NCBI GenBank assembly: GCA_022447585.1
Contig: JAKVAR010000009.1
Coordinates: 1-57,132, forward strand
Origin: Crocinitomicaceae bacterium
GTDB taxonomy: Bacteria; Bacteroidota; Bacteroidia; Flavobacteriales_D; Crocinitomicaceae
Direction of reading: 5' to 3'
DNA length: 57,132 nucleotides
The notes under the pieces were generated by a model, which was not told the DNA's origin, did not search any database, and saw nothing but the letters and a program-made list of their open reading frames with translations. A program made the translations under genes and the position numbers. Position 1 is the stretch's first letter. The number at the start of each line of letters is the position of its first letter. Positions 26,086-33,905 of this stretch are shown here, piece by piece.

Positions 26086-27615
26086 ATGATGAGAAAAGTT
26101 ACATTTTTTTTACTGTTTATTTCGACCATCTTGGATGGATATTCACAAACGGATAAGAGACTAAAAGGAATTGAAAAAGATTTAGAAAGTATACTAGAAG
26201 CAACCCAAGCGCCAGGATTCGCAGTAGCCATAGTTGAAGGAGATAAAACCATTTACGCTAAAGGATTTGGTTATAGCGATTTGGAGAGCAAAGCCAAAAT
26301 GGACGAAAACACATTATTACCAATCGCTTCACTTACAAAATCCTTCACATGTGGCTTGTTAGGAAAATTAAGAGAAGAAGCTAGGCTGTCTTTTAGCGAT
26401 AGCCCGATTGAACATGTAAAAGAACTTAGGTTTTATAACGATGAATTGAACAATGGAGTCAATATCCGAGACCTAATGTGCCATCAAACTGGAATCCCAC
26501 GTCATGGTTATTCATCAATTCTTTTCCCCACATATAACAAGGATAGTTTGATAGAAAGAATACAATACATGGAACCCTTTACTGGCTTAAGACAACAATG
26601 GTATTACAATAACTTCATGTACTTAGTTCAAGGAGTTGTAGCTGAAAGAATCACCAAAAAATCTTGGGAGGAGAACATTCAAGAACATTTCTTTAAGCCA
26701 TTAGGAATGGTAAGGTCAAACTTGACGGTTACAGAATTAGAACAAAGCAATAATAGGGCCGTGGGGTATCAACTTCTTGATAATGGTGAATTACGCAAAA
26801 TGGACTATGATTTAACAGTTATTTCTCCAGCAGGAGGAGTAAATAGTACTGCAACCGAGTTAGCAAATTGGCTAAAGGTTTGGATTAATAATGGGGTGTT
26901 TAATGGTGAGCAAATTCTACCAGAACAATTCATAAATGACGCAATAAGTTCTCAATCGATAATCACTCCTGCACTTCCTAACGGAGTGCGATCTGACATG
27001 TTTTTTTTAAACTATGGTTATGGTTGGATGATATCCTCATATAGGGGGCACTACAGGGTGTTTCATGGAGGTAATCTTGATGGTTTTACTTCAGATTTGG
27101 CCTTTTTCCCCTCCGATAATATTGGAATTATTGTTTTGACAAATCAGGAAAACTCCTCATTGCCTGACCTGGTTAGAAACACTATAGCAGACCGTCTAAT
27201 CGACGAGGATAAAATTGACTGGGCAGAGGATTATATAGAAGAGTTGCAATTGTTAAAGTTAGAGATGGAAGAGTCCAAAAAACATTTATTCGAACTTGAC
27301 GCAAAGTATACTTCGCCATCTCATAAATTAGAATTCTACCAAGGCAACTTCTGCAACCCAAGCTCTGGCAGGTTTAAAATAACCGCAAAAGGAGATTCAC
27401 TTTTTGCTAATTTTAAAATGAAAACGTTTTACTTGAAACATGTGCATTACGATGTTTTTCAGCCTATTGAGATTACAAAATATGGAATTGACACAACGAA
27501 TGTTAGACCTTTAAAGTTCCGCTTTACTACAAATGAATCAGGTGAAATTGCTTCCATTAAAATGAAGTTGGAAGAAGCCCTTGATCACCCTATTGAGTTT
27601 GTACGCGAGCTTTAA
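26086..27615 (+). CDS. Exported class C beta-lactamase-like serine hydrolase
   Basis: A 509-aa secreted protein of the beta-lactamase/penicillin-binding transpeptidase-like family (esterase, D-aminopeptidase or similar). The signal peptide is residues 1-21 (VTFFLLFISTILDGYSQT). The nucleophile motif SxxK is S82-L-T-K85 in PIASLTKSFTCG, the YxN-type motif lies in WYYNNFMYLVQGVV near residue 175, and the third motif is HGG in VFHGGNLDGF. A C-terminal beta domain of about 150 aa follows, in the manner of DUF3471. The first ATG (26086) is chosen because the TTG three bases upstream has no advantage. The preceding AraC regulator may control it. Confidence 0.87.
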   Translation: MMRKVTFFLLFISTILDGYSQTDKRLKGIEKDLESILEATQAPGFAVAIVEGDKTIYAKGFGYSDLESKAKMDENTLLPIASLTKSFTCGLLGKLREEARLSFSDSPIEHVKELRFYNDELNNGVNIRDLMCHQTGIPRHGYSSILFPTYNKDSLIERIQYMEPFTGLRQQWYYNNFMYLVQGVVAERITKKSWEENIQEHFFKPLGMVRSNLTVTELEQSNNRAVGYQLLDNGELRKMDYDLTVISPAGGVNSTATELANWLKVWINNGVFNGEQILPEQFINDAISSQSIITPALPNGVRSDMFFLNYGYGWMISSYRGHYRVFHGGNLDGFTSDLAFFPSDNIGIIVLTNQENSSLPDLVRNTIADRLIDEDKIDWAEDYIEELQLLKLEMEESKKHLFELDAKYTSPSHKLEFYQGNFCNPSSGRFKITAKGDSLFANFKMKTFYLKHVHYDVFQPIEITKYGIDTTNVRPLKFRFTTNESGEIASIKMKLEEALDHPIEFVREL

Positions 27616-27771
27616 AATCTAGATCTTGGATTAGAAATAATAGTCTGTAGAGAAGAATAAGAATTTGGGAACAATCCATGTCAATTCCCAGTAAACTCTA
27701 ACAGTAATTGTTAGTTTCAAATAAGATTTTTTTATAGTAGAACTGGAAGTGAATGAGGTACTATTAATTGG

Positions 27772-27791
27772 AGCGTTAACATTTTAACGCT
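27772..27791. terminator. Hairpin downstream of the serine hydrolase gene
   Basis: AGCGTTAA / TTAACGCT form a perfect 8-bp stem with loop CATT, about 155 nt after the stop codon, followed by TCTTTGTT. It is a possible weak terminator. Between 27616 and 27771 I see only short inverted repeats (CTAACA/TGTTAG) and no ORF. Confidence 0.35.
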
Positions 27792-27842
27792 TCTTTGTTA
27801 TAAAAAAGAACTACAAAATTTGGTTTCATTTCTTACCATTTT

Positions 27843-27857
27843 GGGGCACAGGAAAGG
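27843..27857 (+). repeat. Imperfect copy of the tRNA-Arg 3' end
   Basis: GGGGCACAGGAAAGG repeats the tRNA-Arg 3' junction GGGGTCACAGGAAAG (24461-24475 with one base lost). In both places GGTTTCA lies about 25-30 nt upstream and a hairpin follows at once. It may be a decayed tRNA copy or an old attachment-site duplication around the AraC/serine hydrolase patch. No integrase is present. Confidence 0.35.
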
Positions 27858-27915
27858 GTTACAATAATAAAAAAGCATCTGATAACCAGGTGCTTTTTTA
27901 TTATTGTAACCTTTT
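27853..27915. terminator. Very long hairpin: 29-bp stem, 5-nt loop
   Basis: Arm 27853-27881 pairs with 27887-27915 over all 29 positions, with only two G-U wobbles, around the loop ATAAC. The inner part (AAAAAAGCATCTG / CAGGTGCTTTTTT) is a standard rho-independent terminator readable on both strands. The outer 16 bp (GGTTACAATAAT region) are extra and not needed for termination. Confidence 0.8.
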
Positions 27916-27922
27916 ATGAATC

Positions 27923-28081
27923 GTGAGAGTAAGCCAAAACGAACCAGAATTTTCAACGGGCGAAAAAATCAAAGTCCCAGAATGGCATCAGGCGCATAAA
28001 AAGATTTGTTCAACAAAGGGAAAGCAAACTATCATTGAAATACTCATGGAGATTATTCAATACACCTTAATTGATTTGTAA
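27923..28081 (+). CDS. Possible small ribbon-helix-helix-like protein (52 aa, GTG start)
   Basis: An open frame begins after a stop at 27917 and can start at GTG 27923. The product has a strand-like stretch (EKIKVPEW, residues 14-21) followed by two probable helices (HQAHKKICSTKG and KQTIIEILMEIIQYTLI). This spacing recalls ribbon-helix-helix DNA-binding proteins such as antitoxins and partition repressors. There is no ATG, no visible promoter and no toxin-like partner, and the surrounding DNA is decaying, so it may be a remnant. It begins 8 nt after the long hairpin and overlaps a small reverse-strand ORF by 15 nt at the 3' end. Confidence 0.35.
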   Translation: MRVSQNEPEFSTGEKIKVPEWHQAHKKICSTKGKQTIIEILMEIIQYTLIDL

Positions 28082-28198
28082 AAAGAATAATAGTAAATAC
28101 CTCTTTTCTGGTCTATGCTTAACAATTAAATGGTTGATAATATAGCTAAATACTAAAGCAACAATGCTGAGGAATGCTATTATTAATCCTATAATCAT
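28067..28198 (-). CDS. Possible small membrane protein (43 aa)
   Basis: The frame starts at ATG 28198, 11 nt after the end of the pseudogene on the same strand. Residues 1-27 form one strongly hydrophobic helix (MIIGLIIAFLSIVALVFSYI), followed by a basic stretch (KHRPEKR) and a second short hydrophobic run. Such a layout fits a small single-pass membrane protein or the remains of a longer one. No family is recognised. Position after the broken gene suggests that both once formed one transcription unit. Confidence 0.35.
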   Translation of the reverse strand: MIIGLIIAFLSIVALVFSYIINHLIVKHRPEKRYLLLFFLQIN

Positions 28199-28209
28199 TA
28201 AAACATTTA

Positions 28210-28534
28210 TTATCTATCCAAATATTTTGTATAATCTAGTTCATAATAGACTTCCGAGTCATCAAATAAATATGCGTTTGTGGATCAGCATAACTCCTTA
28301 AAAGTAGACTCGTAAAATATATAAACCGAATCCATGTTTCTAAATTCATATTCCTTTAATAATGAATCGATCTCTGATATTGTAATTTGCCGAATGATTA
28401 TTTTAATGTCCTATCTTCAGGTGTATAAATACTCTCATAGCCCGTGAAATGCCGGTTCAGCTGAGAGAATTCTTTGATGTTTTCTGTAATTAGGGAGTCA
28501 CATCTAGGCTATCAGTCGAGAGCTCATTATTAGC
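28210..28534 (-). pseudogene. Decayed gene, at least two frameshifts and one in-frame stop
   Basis: Three consecutive reading frames together give a plausible protein of about 105 aa. Frame one reads ANNELSTDSLDV (from 28534). Frame two reads LITENIKEFSQLNRHFTGYE and continues IYTPEDRTLK to a stop at 28398. Frame three reads ITISEIDSLLKEYEFRNMDS and continues VYIFYESTFKELC, a TGA at 28285-28287, then STNAYLFDDSEVYYELDYTK and the final stop at 28210. The hydrophobic codons before frame one (LPFFLF) could be the end of a signal or lipoprotein leader. The family is unknown; the amino acid composition is natural across all three pieces, which is why I read it as a broken gene rather than chance. 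Confidence 0.6.
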
Positions 28535-28542
28535 GAATAAAA

Positions 28543-28573
28543 AAAAGGGTAACTACCGCGTAATTACCTTTTT
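28543..28573 (-). terminator. Terminator downstream of ppa
   Basis: A 13-nt arm AAAAGGGTAACTA (28543-28555) pairs with TAATTACCTTTTT (28561-28573) around CCGCG, with one wobble and one mismatch. It lies 22 nt after the ppa stop and has an A run on its forward-left side, so it ends in a T run on the reverse strand. Confidence 0.65.
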
Positions 28574-28595
28574 AATTTTTTTGTATTCAAGACTA

Positions 28596-29144
28596 TTATA
28601 GTCCTTTCACATATTCTTTATAATCTTCAATACTCTTGGCTACAACTTTTTTCGCAACCTCAGCATTTTGGAAATCATCAACTTCAACAGTTTTATTTTC
28701 AAGCTTTTTGTAATCCTCGAAGAAGTTTTTCATCTCTTTTAAGAAGTGCTCTGGTAATTCAGAAATATCAGTAATATGATTAACACTCATGTCATTTGCG
28801 GCAACGGCAATGATTTTATCATCCATTTCACCGCCATCGATCATTCTCATAACTCCAATTACTCTAGCTTCTACTAAACACATTGGTACAATAGTAATTT
28901 GAGATAATACTAAAATATCTAATGGATCTTTATCGTCGCAGTATGTTTGAGGTATGAAACCGTAATTTGCTGGATAATACATAGATGAGAAAAGAACTCT
29001 ATCCATCATTAGTAATCCAGATTCTTTATCCAACTCGTATTTAGCACGCGTGTTCTTTGGAATTTCAATGATTCCGTTAACAAGTTCAGGGGCATTATCA
29101 CCTACGCTTACTTTATGCCATGGGTTTGTTAGATCTATACTCAT
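28596..29144 (-). CDS. ppa: Inorganic pyrophosphatase (family I)
   Basis: Splits cytoplasmic pyrophosphate into two phosphates, pulling biosynthetic reactions forward. The 182-aa sequence has the substrate-binding KYELDKESG (residues 35-43), [16 protein letters not shown] (53-68) and the metal-binding signature [10 protein letters not shown] (70-79). The length is normal for bacterial soluble family I enzymes. It stands alone with its own promoter at 29179 and a terminator at 28543. Confidence 0.97.
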   Translation of the reverse strand: MSIDLTNPWHKVSVGDNAPELVNGIIEIPKNTRAKYELDKESGLLMMDRVLFSSMYYPANYGFIPQTYCDDKDPLDILVLSQITIVPMCLVEARVIGVMRMIDGGEMDDKIIAVAANDMSVNHITDISELPEHFLKEMKNFFEDYKKLENKTVEVDDFQNAEVAKKVVAKSIEDYKEYVKGL

Positions 29145-29178
29145 CGTTTTATTTTCTATGTTGTAATTTAAATCGGTG

Positions 29179-29208
29179 CAAAATTAAAATTATTAACGTT
29201 CAATTCAA
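29179..29208 (-). promoter_or_regulatory. Promoter of ppa
   Basis: On the reverse strand TTG (complement of 29206-29208), a 19-nt spacer and TAATTTTG (complement of 29179-29186) match the Bacteroidota consensus. The box ends 34 nt before the ppa ATG. Confidence 0.7.
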
Positions 29209-29249
29209 TAGAATTAACATGAATTAATAACTAATAGATCTAAAATCTT

Positions 29250-29984
29250 TTAAGTATTCTTTTTAATCATCTCTAAATGGAATTCATGTGCCCAATTTTT
29301 GAGTTGATTCTGTGTTTCGATTGATAGCTTATGGTCTATGTGAGGTGTTTTAGTCACGTCCTTGTTAAATAGATATTCGTAGAATAAGCATGCAGTAATG
29401 AAAGTTCCTTTTCGGTTAGGATGTGCATTATCAGCATCATACAAGTTCACCTTTTCCTTTAAGCTTTTCCACATCAACCCTACAGGTACTTTATATGCGT
29501 CAATTTCATTTTCAAGCTTAGAATATTGAACATCCAAACTATCCACCATTTTAGTCGTTTGTTTATATCCCCATGTGGCATAAAGAAGAATTTCAGTCTG
29601 TGGGTTTAATTTTTTGAGACGTTCTTTCCATCGTTTTCCATACTTGAAGAACTCTTTTGTTTCTTTCGTAGGTCCCGAACTATATTCCTGAAGAATTACT
29701 TTGTCCCATTTTCGGGTTAACAATTTGGCTAACGTTTTCTTGTCGTTCCAATGTGTATATAAGTGATATTTCCCTTGAGCTGCTCTAGTAATATAGGTAC
29801 TGTCAATGTCATTAACTCCTTTAACTAATCGCCTTAAATGATAGTCAACACCACCATTTCGATACGTATAGCTATTGCCAATAAATAAGATATTCTCTTT
29901 ACTTTCCTCTTTAGCGGTTTTTTCATGAGAGTTACAACCTATTGCAATTAAGGTGACTAAAAGAAATGGAATAAGAAATTTCAT
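29250..29984 (-). CDS. SGNH/GDSL-like hydrolase lipoprotein
   Basis: A 244-aa lipoprotein: the signal KFLIPFLLVTLIAIGCNS has its lipobox cysteine at residue 17. The SGNH block I appears as ILFIGNSYT (residues 32-40, S38 the likely nucleophile), and the C-terminal block V as NAHPNRKGTFITACLFYEYL near residue 201. The usual D-x-x-H is N/A-H-P here, with DNAHP giving the Asp one position earlier. Members cleave acyl or acetyl groups from sugars or lipids; the substrate is unknown. It is the last gene after the Moco/TauE genes (28-nt gap), possibly read from the same transcript. Confidence 0.8.
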   Translation of the reverse strand: MKFLIPFLLVTLIAIGCNSHEKTAKEESKENILFIGNSYTYRNGGVDYHLRRLVKGVNDIDSTYITRAAQGKYHLYTHWNDKKTLAKLLTRKWDKVILQEYSSGPTKETKEFFKYGKRWKERLKKLNPQTEILLYATWGYKQTTKMVDSLDVQYSKLENEIDAYKVPVGLMWKSLKEKVNLYDADNAHPNRKGTFITACLFYEYLFNKDVTKTPHIDHKLSIETQNQLKNWAHEFHLEMIKKNT

Positions 29985-30012
29985 GTTGCAAAATATAATT
30001 TCTTCACGAGAA

Positions 30013-30753
30013 TCAAAAAAGAATCAATTTGAAACTAGCTAGAATAAGCACTAGAGCGAGTAAATGACGTAGGTTTTGATTGTTGATTTTAGAACTCCCG
30101 TAATAGCCACCGGCGAACCCACCGATTAGTGCGATAATAACATAAAGCATAGCATTCTCGTCTAATTTGAATCCTGCAGCGTATTGCCCTAGAATCCCTG
30201 AAGCTGAATTTACCCATATAAATAATGCAGAAACTGTTGCGGCTTCTTTGACATTTCCCCATTTTAACAAAAGAATAACTGGACTCAGGATAATTCCTCC
30301 ACCAATACCTATAAGACCTGAAAAGAATCCGATGAATGCACCAATTATTATAGCTAAAGGAAAGATTATAGGCTTATTGGAATCATTAGGTTTACCCAAA
30401 ATGTTTAGCATTTTGAGAATAGCAAATATGAGTAGAACACCTAAAATGATTTTGTAAACAGAGGTATCAATATCATACATACCTCCCAGAAAAGATAAAG
30501 GAATTGAACCTAGAGCAAATCCCAAGAAGAGTTTAAAGTTCAAATAACCAACTCTCCAAAAGTGATAGAATGAAATACCTGCGACAAAAAGATTTAAAAG
30601 CAAACCTGTTGGTCTCATGATCTCTGGGGAGAAAGAAAATAGGGCCATTAAAGCCAGATAGCCACTTGCTCCGCCATGTCCAACAGAAGCGTAAAGGAAA
30701 GCAACTAAAGGCAAAAGCAGCAGAAATAACCAATGTACGTTTTCTAATACCAT
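30013..30753 (-). CDS. TauE/SafE family (TSUP) anion exporter
   Basis: A 246-aa inner-membrane protein with about eight hydrophobic segments. The family glycine-rich blocks are present: LYASVGHGGASGYLALMAL near residues 20-38 and SGLIGIGGGIILSPVILLL near 145-163. TSUP proteins move sulfite, sulfoacetate or similar anions. It starts 4 nt after the moaA stop, so it belongs to the molybdenum cofactor operon. Sulfite-handling enzymes use Moco, so sulfite export is a reasonable but unproven guess. Confidence 0.87.
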   Translation of the reverse strand: MVLENVHWLFLLLLPLVAFLYASVGHGGASGYLALMALFSFSPEIMRPTGLLLNLFVAGISFYHFWRVGYLNFKLFLGFALGSIPLSFLGGMYDIDTSVYKIILGVLLIFAILKMLNILGKPNDSNKPIIFPLAIIIGAFIGFFSGLIGIGGGIILSPVILLLKWGNVKEAATVSALFIWVNSASGILGQYAAGFKLDENAMLYVIIALIGGFAGGYYGSSKINNQNLRHLLALVLILASFKLILF

Positions 30754-30757
30754 TGTT

Positions 30758-31768
30758 TTATCCTCCGATTGTGATCATTGAACGGTTCTTAATTGCTTTT
30801 TCCGTTAAGTTCTCAAAAGCTACGTTTCCGCCTCTTTCAGGATGTTTAGCTAAAATGGAATTTCGAATGATAGGTTCTATGGATTCATTATTGCGATATG
30901 CTGTTAATAAGTCTGATTCACTTTCAGAGAATAGACAGTTCTTAATTTTGCCATCTGCTGTTAAACGAATTCGATTGCATGTATCACAGAATGGGTTTGT
31001 TACTGAGCTAATAATGCCAAAAGTTCCCTGTCCATTTTTTAATTGATAGTTTCGAGAGGTGTCATTTTTAGCATCTTGAATTTTATGGAATCCATCAGCT
31101 CCATAATGCTCATCTACTTTATCGAGAAGCTCTTTAAATGATACTTTTTTTTCCCATTCCCATTTGTTCCCATCAAAAGGCATGAATTCTATAAAACGAA
31201 TGTTGATTTTGGTCTTTTTCGTCCAATTGATAAAATCGATGATTTCATCATCATTTGTTCCTTTGATTAGTACTACGTTGACCTTAACTTCAAAATCGTT
31301 TTCTAATAATAAATTAATATTCGACATGATTCGATCGAAATAACTTCTGCGTGAAATTGCATTGAACCGATCAGCGACCAAGGAATCTAAGCTGACATTG
31401 ATTGATTTTACCTGGGCACACTTTAGAACATCAATGAATTTATCAACATTCACAGCATTTGTTGTGATCGCAAGTTCTATTGGAAGTTTCCCTAATTCTT
31501 CAATGATATAAGCCGCGTCTTTTTTTACTAGTGGTTCACCTCCGGTGAGTCTAATTTTCTTTATTCCTAATTCAACGAATTCTTTAGCAATAGCAATTAT
31601 TTCTTCAGATGACATAAACACAGACTTCTCTCTTAATGCAACACCTTCTTCTGGCATGCAATAAAAGCAGCGCAAATTACAACGCTCCGTTAGTGAAATT
31701 CTGAGGTAGTTGTGAATGCGTCCGAATTTATCAACGATAGGTTTAATATGTGAAGTTGATTCTGCCAT
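30758..31768 (-). CDS. moaA: GTP 3',8-cyclase MoaA
   Basis: A radical SAM enzyme that with MoaC turns GTP into cyclic pyranopterin monophosphate, the first step of Moco synthesis. The SAM cluster cysteines are C30, C34 and C37 in TERCNLRCFYCMP. The second cluster motif, NPFCDTCNRIRLTADGKIKN with a later C-L-F, lies near residues 258-280. The C-terminus ends in the functionally important GG (MITIGG). The length, 336 aa, is normal. It overlaps the moaC-moaB fusion by one base. Confidence 0.97.
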   Translation of the reverse strand: MAESTSHIKPIVDKFGRIHNYLRISLTERCNLRCFYCMPEEGVALREKSVFMSSEEIIAIAKEFVELGIKKIRLTGGEPLVKKDAAYIIEELGKLPIELAITTNAVNVDKFIDVLKCAQVKSINVSLDSLVADRFNAISRRSYFDRIMSNINLLLENDFEVKVNVVLIKGTNDDEIIDFINWTKKTKINIRFIEFMPFDGNKWEWEKKVSFKELLDKVDEHYGADGFHKIQDAKNDTSRNYQLKNGQGTFGIISSVTNPFCDTCNRIRLTADGKIKNCLFSESESDLLTAYRNNESIEPIIRNSILAKHPERGGNVAFENLTEKAIKNRSMITIGG

Positions 31769-32679
31769 TAATCGTGACGAGCACCTTTTAGAATTCTGAA
31801 AATATGCAATAGAGCAGGGAATAGGGCATCCATTGATTCACTTGCACCCTTTGTTGAACCCGGTAATGCTAGAACAAGAGTTTTATTTTTTACACCAGAA
31901 ACACTTCTGGAAAGCATAGAGAATGGCGTACGTTCTTGCCCATAACTGCGACAAGCTTCAGCAATTCCAGGGATCTCTCTGTCTAACAATGGAATAATAG
32001 CTTCCGGAGTAATATCTCTTGTCGAAAGACCAGTGCCACCTGTATAAATTATCATATCTGTATTCTGCGCAACATGTTTATTTAATACTGATTGAATCGC
32101 TTCAACTTCATCCGGAATAATAGTGTATTCAATTGTATTTACCGAGCAATTTGTTAGTTTTTCAATAATTGCTTTTCCAGCTTTATCTTCTTTTTGACCA
32201 GCTGATATTGTATCTGAACAAACTACGACGGCAGCCGTTAAATCTTTTTTGAATTTATCCTTGAAATCAGATTTTCCACCTTGTTTTTCAAGCAGCTTGA
32301 TGTTGTATACCTCAATTCCTTTATCTATTGGTTTTAGCATATCGTACATCGTAAGCGCAATAACACTTGCACCGTGCATAGCTTCAACTTCAACTCCTGT
32401 TTTGTATATTGTTTTAACTTCAATATTAATGTAGATATTCAATCCATCAATGTCATAAGTTACTCCAGTGTATTCAACCGGCAATGGATGACAATCAGGA
32501 ATAATATCAGATGTTTTCTTTACACCAAAAAGTCCTGCAGTTTTAGCCATTTCAAATACATTTCCTTTAGGAACTTTATTGTTCACTAGCGCATCAATTG
32601 TTTCCTGTTTACTTACCTTAACCGTTGCTTGGGCAACAGCTCTTCGCAATGTTGATGATTTATGCGTAATATCCACCAT
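31768..32679 (-). CDS. moaCB: MoaC-MoaB bifunctional fusion
   Basis: Residues 1-150 are MoaC (cyclic pyranopterin synthase): STLRRAVAQATV, VPKGNVFEMAKTAGLFGVKK, IPDCHPLPVEYTGV and GVEVEAMHGASVIALTMYDM, the last containing the conserved E-A-M/H-G residues. Residues 155-303 are a MoaB/MogA-type molybdopterin adenylyltransferase: AVVVCSDTISAG, IIYTGGTGLSTRDITPEAI and ALPGSTKGASESMDALFPAL. Fusions of this kind are common in Bacteroidota. The moaE gene is 2 nt upstream and moaA overlaps at the 3' end. Confidence 0.95.
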   Translation of the reverse strand: MVDITHKSSTLRRAVAQATVKVSKQETIDALVNNKVPKGNVFEMAKTAGLFGVKKTSDIIPDCHPLPVEYTGVTYDIDGLNIYINIEVKTIYKTGVEVEAMHGASVIALTMYDMLKPIDKGIEVYNIKLLEKQGGKSDFKDKFKKDLTAAVVVCSDTISAGQKEDKAGKAIIEKLTNCSVNTIEYTIIPDEVEAIQSVLNKHVAQNTDMIIYTGGTGLSTRDITPEAIIPLLDREIPGIAEACRSYGQERTPFSMLSRSVSGVKNKTLVLALPGSTKGASESMDALFPALLHIFRILKGARHD

Positions 32680-32681
32680 AA

Positions 32682-33110
32682 TTAATTATTTACTTTCCAA
32701 ACGTGTGAATTGTCTTCGAATAATTCTTTCCCAAATACGGGAGCATTCGCCTTGATTTCTTCAACAACATACTCGATTGCTTCCTGAACCATTTTGCGGT
32801 GTGCAGATGAAACAAATACGAAAAGACAGATTTCTCCAGCTTTAACTATACCATAACTATGATAGATATGCATACATGTTAAATCAAATTTTTCAAATGT
32901 AGCTTCGCGAATTGCATGAAAGGCTTTGTTTGCCATTTCTTCATGGGCTGAATAATCTATAGCAACAACTAATTTATCATCAATTTTATCCGCTCTGACT
33001 TGCCCTAAAAATATTTGATGAGCACCAATATTGGTCTTCACTTGGTGATGTGCTATTGAATTGGCAATAAAATTTGGCGTAATTGCACCTTCTCGAAAAC
33101 AATTCTTCAT
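32682..33110 (-). CDS. moaE: Molybdopterin synthase catalytic subunit MoaE
   Basis: With thiocarboxylated MoaD, MoaE puts the dithiolene sulfurs into cPMP. The 142-aa protein has the family blocks GAHQIFLGQVRADKIDDKLV (residues 31-50), AIDYSAHEEMANKAF, HSYGIVKAGEICLFVFVSSA and the lysine-containing VEEIKANAPVFGKELFED. It sits 12 nt after the MobA-MoaD fusion and 2 nt before moaCB. Confidence 0.94.
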   Translation of the reverse strand: MKNCFREGAITPNFIANSIAHHQVKTNIGAHQIFLGQVRADKIDDKLVVAIDYSAHEEMANKAFHAIREATFEKFDLTCMHIYHSYGIVKAGEICLFVFVSSAHRKMVQEAIEYVVEEIKANAPVFGKELFEDNSHVWKVNN

Positions 33111-33122
33111 ATTGTGTTGTGT

Positions 33123-33905
33123 TTATCCGCCTGCAAAAGGAGGAAGGATTGCTATTTCTTTTGGATGTTCATTTTTGTTTAATTCGTATCTCAATTCTTG
33201 ATCTATGGCAATTTTGTAACTAATCTCATTCAAAAAAGGCCATTTAGTATTGAAGTGATTACGTAAGTCAATATTGCTTGTATTTGGAATAGAAATCGTT
33301 ACTTCAGATTGATTCACTCTTTCTGCAATTAATCCGTAGAACCTGACGTTAACGTCGGTTTGAATGTCATTTTTAGTATTTAGATTTCTAAATATGTTAG
33401 CGTCAAAATTTTCTGAGACATCAAGAGGGGTAATTTCCAAGCTATTTATTAAGTCCATGATTTTATAATTACTATGATCAAGTTGACTTTCAATTGTTTC
33501 GAAAATAGATCTTGGGTATATCCCAATCAATGGATGTGTTTTACCATTATATTTTGGGATAGATACTTTATCCTCGTAGTTTTTGATTAAAACATTTACA
33601 AGCTCAGTCGTAATAAAAGGTGTGTCACAGCTCGCAACGAATAAGGACCTACTATTAGAATTCATGAAGGCTGAATGTAAGCCACCCAAAGGACCTTTAT
33701 CTTGACGGATATCCCTGAATACGGCTTTCCCAAACTGATTATATTGATCATTGTTTGCAATGATAATAGAGTGCATTTCTAATTCATCAAATAAGTTTAT
33801 AAGGTGCTGGACCATAGGTTTTCCATCAATAAGCATCAAACCTTTATCTTCCCCCATTCGCTCGCTTTTACCTCCGGCTAATATGACTGCAGTAATGTCC
33901 TTCAT
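33123..33905 (-). CDS. MobA-MoaD fusion protein
   Basis: Residues 1-185 are a MobA-like molybdenum cofactor nucleotidyltransferase: TAVILAGGKSERMGEDKGLM (residues 4-23) with the GGxSxRMGxDK nucleotide loop, and the metal-binding ASCDTPFI near residue 92. Residues 188-260 are a MoaD-like ubiquitin fold starting VNVRFYGLIAERVN and ending PPFAGG; the terminal Gly-Gly is the site that is adenylated and thiocarboxylated for sulfur transfer. MobA normally acts last (GMP attachment) and MoaD in the middle of the pathway, so this joins two separate steps. No moeB is in the window. It overlaps the ModE-like gene by one base. Confidence 0.9.
   Translation of the reverse strand: MKDITAVILAGGKSERMGEDKGLMLIDGKPMVQHLINLFDELEMHSIIIANNDQYNQFGKAVFRDIRQDKGPLGGLHSAFMNSNSRSLFVASCDTPFITTELVNVLIKNYEDKVSIPKYNGKTHPLIGIYPRSIFETIESQLDHSNYKIMDLINSLEITPLDVSENFDANIFRNLNTKNDIQTDVNVRFYGLIAERVNQSEVTISIPNTSNIDLRNHFNTKWPFLNEISYKIAIDQELRYELNKNEHPKEIAILPPFAGG

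Noticed and set aside
24904..28595. Active mobile element between tRNA-Arg and ppa
   Set aside because: No integrase, transposase or terminal inverted repeats are present; only a possible scar is reported.
30666..31046. Forward ORF of 126 aa opposite TauE and moaA
   Set aside because: The reverse strand carries two well-supported genes there; the forward frame has no recognisable motif.
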